DNA of 40,216 nt from Candidatus Poribacteria bacterium (lineage in GTDB: Bacteria > Poribacteria > WGA-4E > WGA-3G): assembly GCA_022827225.1 (NCBI GenBank), contig JAJDTJ010000025.1, forward strand, positions 1-40,216, given 5' to 3'. How positions within the stretch are numbered: position 1 is the first letter of the stretch; every line of letters begins with the position of its first letter. The notes below the pieces were generated by a model that ran no database searches, had not been told where the DNA came from, and saw only the letters and a list, made by a program, of their open reading frames with translations. A program made the position numbers and the translations under genes. Shown here piece after piece: positions 1 through 7,986 of this stretch.

Positions 1-1
1 G

Positions 2-112
2 CAAATAGCGGTCTCAAGATTTTTTGCCAAGTTCAATGAAAAAACAAACTCACAGAATATTAATGTCCGTTTTCAAGACGATACACCCCTGCCTTTTGAC
101 AAGGCAGCATAA
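2..112 (+). CDS. 3' end of an unidentified gene (partial)
   Basis: An open frame enters from the left edge and ends at TAA 110-112, giving 36 residues ending in P-L-P-F-D-K-A-A. Composition looks coding, and a promoter for the next gene follows 59 nt later, which fits a gene end. The fragment is too short to identify. It could be the gene that preceded the defence island, or chance. Confidence 0.35.
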   Translation, partial: QIAVSRFFAKFNEKTNSQNINVRFQDDTPLPFDKAA

Positions 113-170
113 GTTTACAATATCGTCCAAACTTTAGTAAAAATAAGGAAGGTTTGTTAAAAAATTAAAT

Positions 171-199
171 TTGACAGTGGCGTTTTTTTTTGCTACACT
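171..199 (+). promoter_or_regulatory. sigma70 promoter of the HNH operon
   Basis: The -35 box TTGACA (171-176) and -10 box TACACT (194-199) are separated by exactly 17 nt, and the -10 box is preceded by TGC (extended -10). The expected transcription start is near 206, about 50 nt before the first gene, which has an AAGGAGA ribosome-binding site. Confidence 0.8.
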
Positions 200-255
200 A
201 TTGTGTATATTGATGAATGGATTGAAGACCAGCTGTAACATATAAGGAGAATTGA

Positions 256-498
256 ATGTACATATCACCTGCATATCAAGAAATCGTTGATTTTATTGCA
301 GCAGGGACAACCCCCCAAAATTTAATAGACTTTTGTCCATCCGAGGAGGCAAAAGAGCGTTTTGCAGATCTCATCCACCGCGAAAAGACGACAGGACTAA
401 CCTCTGAAGAAACAGCAGAACTCAATCACTGTTTGCAACTTGAACATCTGATGCGGCTCGCTAAATCTCGCGCTCGATACTATTTAAAGAATGAGTAA
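256..498 (+). CDS. small protein paired with HNH endonuclease
   Basis: An 80-residue, mostly helical and charged soluble protein with no signal peptide or membrane segment. It starts at ATG 256 behind AAGGAGA with a short spacer. Its last 8 nt overlap the HNH gene, so the two are translationally coupled. I recognise no named domain. The arrangement of a short acidic-basic helical protein directly before an HNH nuclease suggests an antitoxin-like or targeting partner, which is inference. The strong promoter at 171-199 drives both genes. Confidence 0.75.
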   Translation: MYISPAYQEIVDFIAAGTTPQNLIDFCPSEEAKERFADLIHREKTTGLTSEETAELNHCLQLEHLMRLAKSRARYYLKNE

Positions 499-931
499 GA
501 CTTATATCCCTGTTGCCTTACGAGAGTTAGTTAGGGCCCGCGCCAAAAGCCTTTGTGAATACTGTCTGATTCGTGAAGAGGATACTTACTTTGGTTGTCA
601 GATAGATCACATTCTTAGCGAGAAACATGGAGGCTCTACCCAAGAAAGTAATCTCGCTTACGCGTGTTCATATTGTAATCGTAACAAAGGCAGCGACATC
701 GGATCTATTGTGTGGGAGACGCAGCAATTTTCCCGTTTCTTCAACCCCCGTGTTGACCGATGGGCAAACCACTTCAGATTGGATGGTATTCGTATCGCTG
801 CTCTTACACCTATTGGCGAGGTGACTATTCGTATTCTTGATTTCAACCATGTTGACCGACTAATTGAACGGGCGGAGTTGGCTGCCCTTGGGCAGTATCC
901 TTCGACAGAGGCTTTAGCGGTGATTTTGTAA
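491..931 (+). CDS. HNH endonuclease
   Basis: A 146-residue protein with a compact HNH (beta-beta-alpha metal) nuclease fold. Zinc-binding pairs Cys22/Cys25 and Cys59/Cys62 bracket the catalytic Asp39-His40. Asn54 and the final N-R-N-K complete the motif. Such proteins cut DNA (McrA/phage HNH type) and are common in restriction and other defence loci. The gene overlaps its partner by 8 nt and lies at the left end of a defence island. The C-terminal half (residues 75-146) has no motif I recognise and may bind substrate. Whether it acts alone, as a toxin or as a restriction enzyme cannot be told from sequence. Confidence 0.85.
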   Translation: MSKTYIPVALRELVRARAKSLCEYCLIREEDTYFGCQIDHILSEKHGGSTQESNLAYACSYCNRNKGSDIGSIVWETQQFSRFFNPRVDRWANHFRLDGIRIAALTPIGEVTIRILDFNHVDRLIERAELAALGQYPSTEALAVIL

Positions 932-1004
932 GAGCCAGAAAATTCAGCATAGACAGATGCAATAAGAATTTTTGGCGGTATTATTATTTTTACAGAGATA
1001 ACTC

Positions 1005-1121
1005 ATGAAATATATTCTTGCACTTTCACTGCTCTTAGGTACTATCGCTGGGTTTCCAGCACTCTGTCAAACACCACAGAAAATCGAAGCACTCAAACGA
1101 CAACAGATCGTCCGCCCATGA
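1005..1121 (+). pseudogene. signal-peptide-like mini-ORF, probable remnant
   Basis: ATG 1005 opens 38 codons ending in TGA 1119-1121. The peptide starts with M-K-Y followed by a hydrophobic core and a short Gln/Thr-rich, then basic tail: a good N-terminal signal peptide with almost no mature protein. No strong ribosome-binding site is visible. It looks like the 5' stub of a secreted-protein gene left behind when the island was assembled. A real micropeptide is possible but less likely. Confidence 0.35.
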
Positions 1122-1135
1122 ATCTACCAACTCCC

Positions 1136-1166
1136 TTGAGATTCACAATATCTTAAAATTTATAGT
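1136..1166 (+). promoter_or_regulatory. possible promoter of mod
   Basis: TTGAGA (1136-1141) and TATAGT (1161-1166) lie just upstream of mod, but with a long 19-nt spacer. This is the best candidate in the gap between the HNH gene and mod. Weak support only. Confidence 0.3.
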
Positions 1167-1195
1167 CTATGATATCCAGCATCGGAGGAGATTCT

Positions 1196-3880
1196 ATGCC
1201 CAAAAAACCGATTGACCATTACGAACACCCTGACACACTTCCGAACAACCCGACCCAAGAATTAAGCGGATTCGCTGAAGATGAAGAAAACGCACCCACC
1301 CGTTACCCGCGAGATGTAGCACTTGATCCGCAACTCGTCTGGAAAGGCAAAGATCAACAGAACGATAGCGATCTTGAAGTGCCAGCCGTACCTATCTACA
1401 CGCAGGAACACATCCAACCCCAAGCGATTATTGAAAACCTTCGTACACAAAAGCGGCGAGAATCAGATCAGATAGAGTTGCTTTTTGAAGGCTTCGACGG
1501 TCTTGATTTCAACCAAAAAATCGAATTCTATGAACACGAACAAAACTGGCACAACCGTTTTATCTTAGGTGACTCGCTTACGGCGATAAACTCGCTTGCC
1601 GAAAAAGAGCATCTCAAAGGGGCGGTGCAGATGATCTATTTTGATCCGCCGTACGGGATTAAATTCAGTAGTAACTGGCAGGTGAGTACTCGAAAGCGCG
1701 AGGTCAGTAGCACAAAAGCAGAAGACGTTACGCCGCAACCGGAGCAGGTTAAAGCATTTCGCGATACGTGGGAACTCGGTATCCATTCTTATCTTGCATA
1801 TTTACGCGATCGCCTTACTGTCGCTCGCGAATTGCTGACAGACAGCGGCAGCATCTTCGTCCAGATTAGCGATGAAAATGTCCATCGTGTGCGGTGTTTG
1901 TTAGATGAGGTGTTCGGAGATGCTAATTTTGTCTCCACAATCGCATGGACTCGGGCAAATATGACTTCTTCAACAGAGTTAGCATCAGTATCTGACTATC
2001 TGTTGTGGTATGCAAAAGATAAAAGACAGATAAAATATAATCAACTCTATATGGAACGCGATGAACGGACAGCTGAGCCGCTTTTAAGGCGTTATTATAA
2101 CGTTGAATTGCCGAATAGAACACGAAGGAGAATGACGAAAGAAGAGATGGAAAATCCTTCCCTTCTTCCTGAAGGAAGTCGGAGATTTGCAGATTATTCA
2201 GTTTCATCACAGACAGGCGGAAGTGCTAATTATGCGTATAAATTTGAAGGAAGAACTTATCTTCCGCCTGGTGATCGGGGCTGGGCTGCAAGTCAAGATG
2301 GGTTAAATCGTCTCACTAAACAGGGAAGACTTCTCCCATTGGGAAAGACGTTGTGTTATATACGATATGCTGATGATTTTCCGGGACAGGCCATCACCAA
2401 CTTATGGACCGATACCGCTGGATCTCGGTCAGGAAGAATGTACGTTGTGGAAACGAATCCTAAAGTCATCCAACGGTGCATATTGATGACAACCGATCCG
2501 GGAGACCTTGTTCTCGATCCGACCTGTGGCAGCGGTACCACTGCTTATGTCGCAGAACAGTGGGGTAGGCGGTGGATAACGGTAGACACGTCACGCGTCG
2601 CTTTAGCACTGGCGCGCACACGCCTTATGGCAGCCAAATATCTGTACTATCGGCTTGAAGATGTCAATGACATCAAGCACGGTTTTGTCTACAAATCGGT
2701 CAGGCAACTGAGTCTATCAGACATAGCAAATAACGCAGAGATTGACGATATCCATGCCGAATATGCGGCAAAGCTGGATCCGCTGCGCGCTGAAATGAAC
2801 CGTCTCATCGGTCAAAACTGGGAAGAGTGGGAAGTGCCAGCAGAAACTGATAGTGAATGGAATTCTGAATTCCAGAATTTACATCGCGAGTGGCTTTCCC
2901 TCAAACGCGAACGGCAGCAAAAGATGAATGCCTCCACCGCTCGGCGGGCAGAGAGTAAAATCCTCTATGATCAACCGCACGAAGACAGGAAACGAGTGCG
3001 TGTTACAGGTCCGTTCACTGTAGAAAGTTTATCTCCACATTTCGTGCTTGATCCTATTGATGCAGAGACCGCTGAACCAACGCCTGCTGCCCCAGATGTC
3101 TCACAAGATTACCATCAACATATCCTTGAACATCTGAAAACAGGCGGCGTGCAAAATCGCCTTCAGGAGCGGCGCATTACCTTTGATTGGTTGGAGGAAC
3201 TACCCGGCGAGTGGTTACATGCCGAAGGTGCGTATACCGATGCAGATAACAATATGCCCAGTGTCGCTATTAGTATCGCGCCGCAATCCATTACTGTCGG
3301 TAGTCAATGGATAAATGAGGCTGCGAAGGAAGCTGCGCGCCGAACACCGCGATTTGATTTACTCATTATTGCCGGTTTTGCGTTTGAAGGCTATACCGCT
3401 GGTGAGGACACACGTATGGGACGGCTTACCATCCTACCGGTTAAGATGAGTCCTGAGTTAATGGTGCGCGAACTCAAAAACACAGGTCAAGGCAACCTGT
3501 TCATGGTGTTCGGGGAACCGGATGTTGAAATTGTGGATCATAAAGATGGTACACACTCTGTGAAACTTTTGGGCGTAGATGTTTACGATCCGAAACAGGG
3601 GTTAACCCGTTCCGACACACCAGAAGACATCGCGTGTTGGTTCATTGACACTGCCTATAACGGTGAAGCGTTTTTTGTTCGACATGCCTATTTCACGGGT
3701 AAGAATGAACCCTATAAGCAGCTAAAGAGCGCCCTTAATTCAGAAATTGACGCGGAGGCGTGGGAAGCACTTTATCGCACGGAAAGTCTCCCGTTTGCGA
3801 AGCCTGAGACTGGCAAAATCGCAGTAAAAGTCATCAACCACTACGGCGATGAGGTAATGAAGGAGTATAAGATTTCGTAG
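1196..3880 (+). CDS. mod: Type III restriction-modification DNA methyltransferase (Mod)
   Basis: A beta-class N6-adenine DNA methyltransferase, the modification and target-recognition subunit of a Type III R-M system. The catalytic motif D-P-P-Y is at residues 150-153. The SAM-binding motif D-P-T-C-G-S-G-T comes later, at 441-448, as expected for the beta class. The region between them would hold target recognition. At 894 residues it is longer than classical Mod proteins (about 650) because of a C-terminal extension from about residue 600. The start is ATG 1196 behind GGAGGAG; ATG 1169 is in frame but lacks a ribosome-binding site. The matching res gene is not adjacent: four genes lie between them. 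The stop codon lies inside a 28-bp repeat that recurs inverted before res. Confidence 0.93.
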   Translation: MPKKPIDHYEHPDTLPNNPTQELSGFAEDEENAPTRYPRDVALDPQLVWKGKDQQNDSDLEVPAVPIYTQEHIQPQAIIENLRTQKRRESDQIELLFEGFDGLDFNQKIEFYEHEQNWHNRFILGDSLTAINSLAEKEHLKGAVQMIYFDPPYGIKFSSNWQVSTRKREVSSTKAEDVTPQPEQVKAFRDTWELGIHSYLAYLRDRLTVARELLTDSGSIFVQISDENVHRVRCLLDEVFGDANFVSTIAWTRANMTSSTELASVSDYLLWYAKDKRQIKYNQLYMERDERTAEPLLRRYYNVELPNRTRRRMTKEEMENPSLLPEGSRRFADYSVSSQTGGSANYAYKFEGRTYLPPGDRGWAASQDGLNRLTKQGRLLPLGKTLCYIRYADDFPGQAITNLWTDTAGSRSGRMYVVETNPKVIQRCILMTTDPGDLVLDPTCGSGTTAYVAEQWGRRWITVDTSRVALALARTRLMAAKYLYYRLEDVNDIKHGFVYKSVRQLSLSDIANNAEIDDIHAEYAAKLDPLRAEMNRLIGQNWEEWEVPAETDSEWNSEFQNLHREWLSLKRERQQKMNASTARRAESKILYDQPHEDRKRVRVTGPFTVESLSPHFVLDPIDAETAEPTPAAPDVSQDYHQHILEHLKTGGVQNRLQERRITFDWLEELPGEWLHAEGAYTDADNNMPSVAISIAPQSITVGSQWINEAAKEAARRTPRFDLLIIAGFAFEGYTAGEDTRMGRLTILPVKMSPELMVRELKNTGQGNLFMVFGEPDVEIVDHKDGTHSVKLLGVDVYDPKQGLTRSDTPEDIACWFIDTAYNGEAFFVRHAYFTGKNEPYKQLKSALNSEIDAEAWEALYRTESLPFAKPETGKIAVKVINHYGDEVMKEYKIS

Positions 3881-3901
3881 CATAATCAGTTAGGTTGTGC
3901 A
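3874..3901 (+). repeat. left copy of cassette-flanking inverted repeat
   Basis: These 28 bp match the reverse complement of 7881-7908 at 26 of 28 positions and also resemble 7847-7875 in direct orientation. The copy starts inside the last codons of mod and contains its TAG stop. The two outer copies bracket the ATPase-PIN genes. Confidence 0.8.
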
Positions 3902-3936
3902 ATGTCTGAATGCACGTCGCATTTGGGCGAGTACAC

Positions 3937-3981
3937 CGCAAATCGCGGATTACACGGATGACGCGGATTATTGCGGATTTT
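3937..3981 (+). repeat. short GCGGATT-rich tandem repeat
   Basis: Three copies of GCGGATT occur within about 30 nt, and the ends (CCGCAA and TTGCGG) are complementary, so the block could fold. It looks like a small dispersed intergenic repeat. No function is assigned. Confidence 0.4.
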
Positions 3982-4030
3982 AAGAGCGTTTTCTGTCCAT
4001 TCACGCTTCTCTGTTGCAGTTTGAATTCTC

Positions 4031-4059
4031 TTGAATTTTCTCGTGAAACTGTGTATAAT
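4031..4059 (+). promoter_or_regulatory. promoter of the ATPase-PIN cassette
   Basis: TTGAAT (4031-4036), a 17-nt spacer and a perfect TATAAT (4054-4059). Transcription would begin near 4066, just upstream of GGAGG and ATG 4085. This rules out the upstream in-frame ATG at 4031, which lies inside the -35 box. Confidence 0.78.
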
Positions 4060-4084
4060 ACGGGTTAACACGGAGGCAGTGAAA

Positions 4085-5374
4085 ATGATTACACATATAC
4101 AGGTGAAAAACTTCAAGTCGTGGAAGGATAGCGGCAAAAGAGAACTTGCACCGCTAACCGGCTTTTTTGGAACAAATAGTTCTGGCAAGAGTAGTCTGTT
4201 GCAGATGCTGTTGTTACTCAAACAAACTATTGGAAGCGACGAAGTTCTCTTCTTTGGCGATGGAAATTCTCTTGTCAATCTTGGCAGTTTCCGAGAGGTG
4301 ATTCATGGGCATGAAGTACGTAATGAACTGTACTTAGGTCTGAGTTGCAAACTCAGCCACACCGTTCCTTATAATCTTGTTGTTACCACTCAGGGGCAAA
4401 TGCTCTATTTTTCTTTTGACACCGTTATCCGAGAAGTCGAGGGAAATCAGGTTATTAAGGATTTTCGATACGATAGCTTAAATAGTCACGCGAGAGTGGT
4501 TTGGGAAGATAATAATCTTTTCATTAACGAGCAAAACCCAATACCGACCCAGGTCCAAAACTGCTATGGTTTATCATCATCCGAAAATTCTGATGTCCCA
4601 GAGGTTCTAACCGGATTTGTATCTGTATTTGAGGAATTGTTTTCCCATGTTTATTATTTGGGGCCTGTCAGAGTCCATCCACAACGCTCTTATCACTGGG
4701 AAGGCACACATCCGAAGGAGATTGACTCATGGGGAAACAAAGCTATTGATGCTCTCCTCTCGGCAAGTGTACGAAAGATGAAAAGTTCTACTAAAGAAGA
4801 TGGAGTGTTAATCGAAGAACGGATTTCCGAATGGCTTCAAAAGATGGAACTCGCCTACTCCTTCCAACTTATCCCAACTGACTCTTTAGAGGATAAAAAT
4901 TACGAAGTGCGCATCCGAAAGACCTCTAACAGTGCAGAAGTTACATTAGCAGATATGGGCTATGGAGTTTCCGATGTGTTTCCTCTATTGATTCATTGCT
5001 ACTATGTACCGGAAGGATCAACCTTAATCCTGGAACAACCCGGCATCCACCTCCATCCGAAAGCACAAGCTGATTTGGCTGACCTATTGATAGAGGTTAT
5101 CACGGAACGCAATCTTCAGATTCTAATAGAGAGCCACAGTGAACACCTACTAAATCGTTTGCAACGACGTATTGCCGAGGAAAAAATCTCTGCTGATCAA
5201 ACTGCCCTCTATTTTTGCCGTAATGAAGAAGGCATTTCTGAAATTGACAGGTTAGAAATGGATGAATTCGGTAATATTGCGAACTGGCCCGAATACTTTT
5301 TTGGTGACGAGATGGGGGACCTGTTTGCTATGACAGAAGCACAGAGAGAACGTCAAAAGAGAACGGAGGGGTAA
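4085..5374 (+). CDS. DUF3696-type ABC/SMC-like ATPase, copy 1
   Basis: A 429-residue ABC/SMC-family ATPase of the AAA_15/DUF3696 type, the class found as the motor or sensor subunit in OLD, Septu, PARIS and retron-like defence systems. Walker A is G-T-N-S-S-G-K-S-S (29-37). Near the C-terminus are a signature-like segment (L-A-D-M-G-Y-G-V-S-D), a Walker B with catalytic Glu in L-I-L-E-Q-P followed by H-L-H-P, and the switch His in E-S-H-S-E-H. The DUF3696 tail (N-W-P, then F-F-G-D) follows. The usual signature Gln is Asp here. The start is ATG 4085 behind GGAGG; the stop overlaps the PIN gene as TAATG. It is paralogous to the ATPase at 5901-7223. A role in sensing or gating the PIN nuclease is inference. 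Confidence 0.88.
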   Translation: MITHIQVKNFKSWKDSGKRELAPLTGFFGTNSSGKSSLLQMLLLLKQTIGSDEVLFFGDGNSLVNLGSFREVIHGHEVRNELYLGLSCKLSHTVPYNLVVTTQGQMLYFSFDTVIREVEGNQVIKDFRYDSLNSHARVVWEDNNLFINEQNPIPTQVQNCYGLSSSENSDVPEVLTGFVSVFEELFSHVYYLGPVRVHPQRSYHWEGTHPKEIDSWGNKAIDALLSASVRKMKSSTKEDGVLIEERISEWLQKMELAYSFQLIPTDSLEDKNYEVRIRKTSNSAEVTLADMGYGVSDVFPLLIHCYYVPEGSTLILEQPGIHLHPKAQADLADLLIEVITERNLQILIESHSEHLLNRLQRRIAEEKISADQTALYFCRNEEGISEIDRLEMDEFGNIANWPEYFFGDEMGDLFAMTEAQRERQKRTEG

Positions 5375-5904
5375 TGGACGCTGTTATTGTAGATACAAAC
5401 GTTATTGTGATCGCAAATGATATAGATGACAAACGTAAAGATTGTAGAGACCGTTGTCAAGAGCGAATTGAACAAATTATTGACCAACATGAAAAGGTGG
5501 TTGTTGATGACAAATGGCGAATTTTGGGAGAGTACAAGGATAATACTCGTCCAAATACCCGAAAAGGAATCGGTGATCTCTTTGTGAAAAGGTTACTACA
5601 AAATCTTGGAAACCCAAATATCTGTACAACGGTACACATCACACCGTTGGTAGAAAACGGCACGGATTTTGTAGAGTTTCCAAATGACGATAACGCGTTA
5701 GCGAGTTTTCACAAAAAGGATCGGAAATTTATCGCTGTTGCTCTGGCGCATAAGCAGGATGTTGGCCAGGCTCCAGTTATCTTATTGGCGATAGACAGAG
5801 GTTGGCTTCAATTTGCGGACGCGCTTGCAAACTACGAAGCCAGTGTTGATCTTATCTGTGAGGAGGATATGCAGCGTCCACGCCAAGAAAGGAAAGGAAG
5901 ATGA
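5374..5904 (+). CDS. PIN-domain nuclease, copy 1
   Basis: A 176-residue protein with a full set of PIN-fold acidic residues: Asp7 in V-D-T-N-V, Glu53 in L-G-E-Y, Asp116 in K-D-R-K-F-I-A-V-A, and Asp141 in I-D-R-G-W. PIN domains are Mg-dependent ribonucleases, many of them toxins that cut tRNA, rRNA or mRNA. Its start overlaps the ATPase stop by one base (TAATG) and its stop overlaps the next ATPase start (ATGA), so translation of the set is coupled. No VapB-like antitoxin is present, so the ATPase may be the regulator (inference). The family looks distant from VapC and is longer than usual (about 130-140 residues). Confidence 0.8.
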   Translation: MDAVIVDTNVIVIANDIDDKRKDCRDRCQERIEQIIDQHEKVVVDDKWRILGEYKDNTRPNTRKGIGDLFVKRLLQNLGNPNICTTVHITPLVENGTDFVEFPNDDNALASFHKKDRKFIAVALAHKQDVGQAPVILLAIDRGWLQFADALANYEASVDLICEEDMQRPRQERKGR

Positions 5905-7223
5905 TTACACATATACGAATGAAAAACTTCAAATCGTGGGAAGATAGCGGTGAGGTAACACTTGCCCCCTTGACGGGGTTGTTCGGGACGAACAGTTCCG
6001 GGAAGAGCAGTCTCTTGCAGATGTTGCTATTGCTTAAGCAGACAGTGGAGCGTCCAGATATAGAGGGGCTTATTTTCTTCGGCGATGATCATTCGCTTGT
6101 TAACCTTGGTAGTTTCCCGGAATTGATTCATGGACATAAAGAAGATGCCTTGCTTGAATTGGAATTTGGATGCAAACTCCAAAAACCACTAACTATCACG
6201 ACCCTTCAACAGATTGACAAATATAGGCAGCAACATGAATTTGCCCAGTTGGACATTGATAGTTTTATTTATAATATTGCTATTAGAGGAAATGCTAGTA
6301 GTTTATGGATCGATCATTTTTCTTACACTGTTGGTCCCGAGGAAATTGAGAAAATAACGTGGAAAGATGAAAATATCTACTATGGAAATAGACGAAAGGG
6401 ACTCGTCAGAGTTACTAAGTGTTATGGTCCACCAAAAGATGGAAACATTGATCTTTTACGTCCACTTTCCTCTGCGTTTGAAAATCTTTTTAAGCATGTT
6501 TATCCTCTTGGACCGACTCGCGTTCAACCGAAACGCTCCTACCACTGGGAGGGAACAGATTCTGATAGTGTAGGACAAAGTGGTGAGGATATGATTGCCT
6601 CACTACTTAACGCTCGCGTGGATCAAAGAACAACACCTTATAAAGGAAAAAATGTTCCAATTGAAAAGCGAATTTCTGAGTGGCTCCGAGAAATGGCCCT
6701 TGCCGATTCATTCTCAATCAAACGAACCAATGCCCAAACCGATCGGGACTTTGATGTTCTTATTCAAAAAGAACCTGACAGCGCGAAGGTAACGCTGGCA
6801 GACATGGGATATGGATTAGGACAGTTTTTGCCTGTTCTCGTTTTATGCTATTATGTTCCAGAGAGATCAACCCTGATTTTAGAACAACCTGGCATCCATC
6901 TGCATCCGAAAGCACAAGCCGATCTTGCAGATCTATTGATAGAGGTTATCACGGAGCGGAACCTCCAGATTTTGATAGAGAGCCATAGCGAACATCTTTT
7001 GACTCGCCTGCAACTTGGCATTGCAGAACAGAAGATTGCCTTTGATCAGACTGCCCTTTACTTTTGCGAAAATGACAACGGCGTTTCTACTATCAAATCA
7101 CTGGACGTTGATGAGCTCGGTAACATCAAAAATTGGCCGAAGAACTTTTTTGGCAACGTGAGGGGTGACCTCGTTAAAATGACGCGTGAACAGATGAAAC
7201 GTCAGAAGAAAGCGGAGGGGTAA
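5901..7223 (+). CDS. DUF3696-type ABC/SMC-like ATPase, copy 2
   Basis: A 440-residue paralogue of the ATPase at 4085. Walker A (29-37) and flanking residues are nearly identical. The C-terminal Walker B/H-loop block contains about 45 consecutive identical residues. The middle (about residues 75-215) is strongly diverged and has an extra insertion. The signature reads G-Y-G-L-G-Q, keeping the Gln that copy 1 lacks. Codons in the conserved block differ at many synonymous sites, so the duplication is old and the ends are under selection. It starts inside the stop of PIN copy 1 (ATGA) and ends with TAATG into PIN copy 2. It probably controls its own PIN partner. Confidence 0.88.
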   Translation: MITHIRMKNFKSWEDSGEVTLAPLTGLFGTNSSGKSSLLQMLLLLKQTVERPDIEGLIFFGDDHSLVNLGSFPELIHGHKEDALLELEFGCKLQKPLTITTLQQIDKYRQQHEFAQLDIDSFIYNIAIRGNASSLWIDHFSYTVGPEEIEKITWKDENIYYGNRRKGLVRVTKCYGPPKDGNIDLLRPLSSAFENLFKHVYPLGPTRVQPKRSYHWEGTDSDSVGQSGEDMIASLLNARVDQRTTPYKGKNVPIEKRISEWLREMALADSFSIKRTNAQTDRDFDVLIQKEPDSAKVTLADMGYGLGQFLPVLVLCYYVPERSTLILEQPGIHLHPKAQADLADLLIEVITERNLQILIESHSEHLLTRLQLGIAEQKIAFDQTALYFCENDNGVSTIKSLDVDELGNIKNWPKNFFGNVRGDLVKMTREQMKRQKKAEG

Positions 7224-7768
7224 TGAACGCAGTCGTTGTAGATACAAATGTTATTTTAACTGCAAAAGGCATGTCTGAACAAGCTCGGGACGAGTGCGTA
7301 ACTGCGTGTCAAGAACGGTTAAATGAAATTATTGAGGGGTCCGAAAAAGTCGTTATTGATGATAATTGGATAATTCTCGGTGAGTACATAGACTACCTTG
7401 AAGACGACGATTCGACGACAGACACGCGGAATGGCGGACACTTTTTGGAATGGTTCATCCGCAATTATGAGAATTCGGAGGCATGTGTGCAAGTGCCTAT
7501 TAATCCATCTGCGGATGGAACAAGTTTTGAAGAGTTATCCAATGAATTCAGTCCATTCGACTCGGACGACCATAAATTTATTGCTGTTGCAGTCGTATAC
7601 GAGGACGTGTATCAACAAAAAGCAACTATTTTACAGTCCGTAGACAGTCAGTGGTATGAAGCTCGACAGGTGTTCATTGAGAACAATTTGATAGTTGAAT
7701 TTATCTGTGAGGAGAACATCCGCTATTTGCATGAACGCCGCAAGGAAAGGCGACAGCCAAAAAAGTAA
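7223..7768 (+). CDS. PIN-domain nuclease, copy 2
   Basis: A 181-residue paralogue of the PIN protein at 5374. All four predicted metal-binding acids are kept: Asp7, Glu54, Asp116 (D-H-K-F-I-A-V-A) and Asp141 (V-D-S-Q-W). A few extra acidic residues are inserted after Glu54. The C-terminus is very basic (R-R-K-E-R-R-Q-P-K-K), which could contact nucleic acid. Its start overlaps the ATPase stop by one base. It is the last gene of the cassette; a palindromic repeat follows 79 nt downstream. The intact acids suggest both nucleases are active. Confidence 0.8.
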   Translation: MNAVVVDTNVILTAKGMSEQARDECVTACQERLNEIIEGSEKVVIDDNWIILGEYIDYLEDDDSTTDTRNGGHFLEWFIRNYENSEACVQVPINPSADGTSFEELSNEFSPFDSDDHKFIAVAVVYEDVYQQKATILQSVDSQWYEARQVFIENNLIVEFICEENIRYLHERRKERRQPKK

Positions 7769-7846
7769 CACACAATAAATTATTGCTACAAATCCTGAAA
7801 TAACGGCTTGTGCTGATTGTTTGAGGGAGGCATTATTCACACGGAT

Positions 7847-7908
7847 TTCGTAGCGTAGGCTGTTAGCCTGCGTCATAAGGTGCACAATCTAACAGATTAT
7901 GCTACGAA
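7847..7908. repeat. palindromic repeat closing the ATPase-PIN cassette
   Basis: Two arms (7847-7875 and 7881-7908) are imperfect inverted copies of each other and would form a long hairpin. The right arm is the inverted match (26/28) to the repeat at the end of mod. The element may be a dispersed REP-like palindrome, a transposition end or a terminator. Confidence 0.78.
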
Positions 7909-7986
7909 GTCAACGATATAGCCTGCCTCTGAGGAACCCCAAGCAAATTAACTCGCACAAGTCGTGAAATGAGTAAAGGTATCTAA

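Noticed and set aside
4031..4084. Upstream ATG 4031 as start of ATPase copy 1
   Set aside because: It lies in the -35 box of a good promoter; the paralogue starts at the residue equivalent to ATG 4085.
3886..4278. 130-codon open frame on the - strand
   Set aside because: It is antisense to the cassette promoter and the ATPase P-loop region, whose + strand reading is clearly real.
7847..7908. CRISPR-like repeat
   Set aside because: Only one palindrome plus a distant single copy; no regular spacer array or cas genes.
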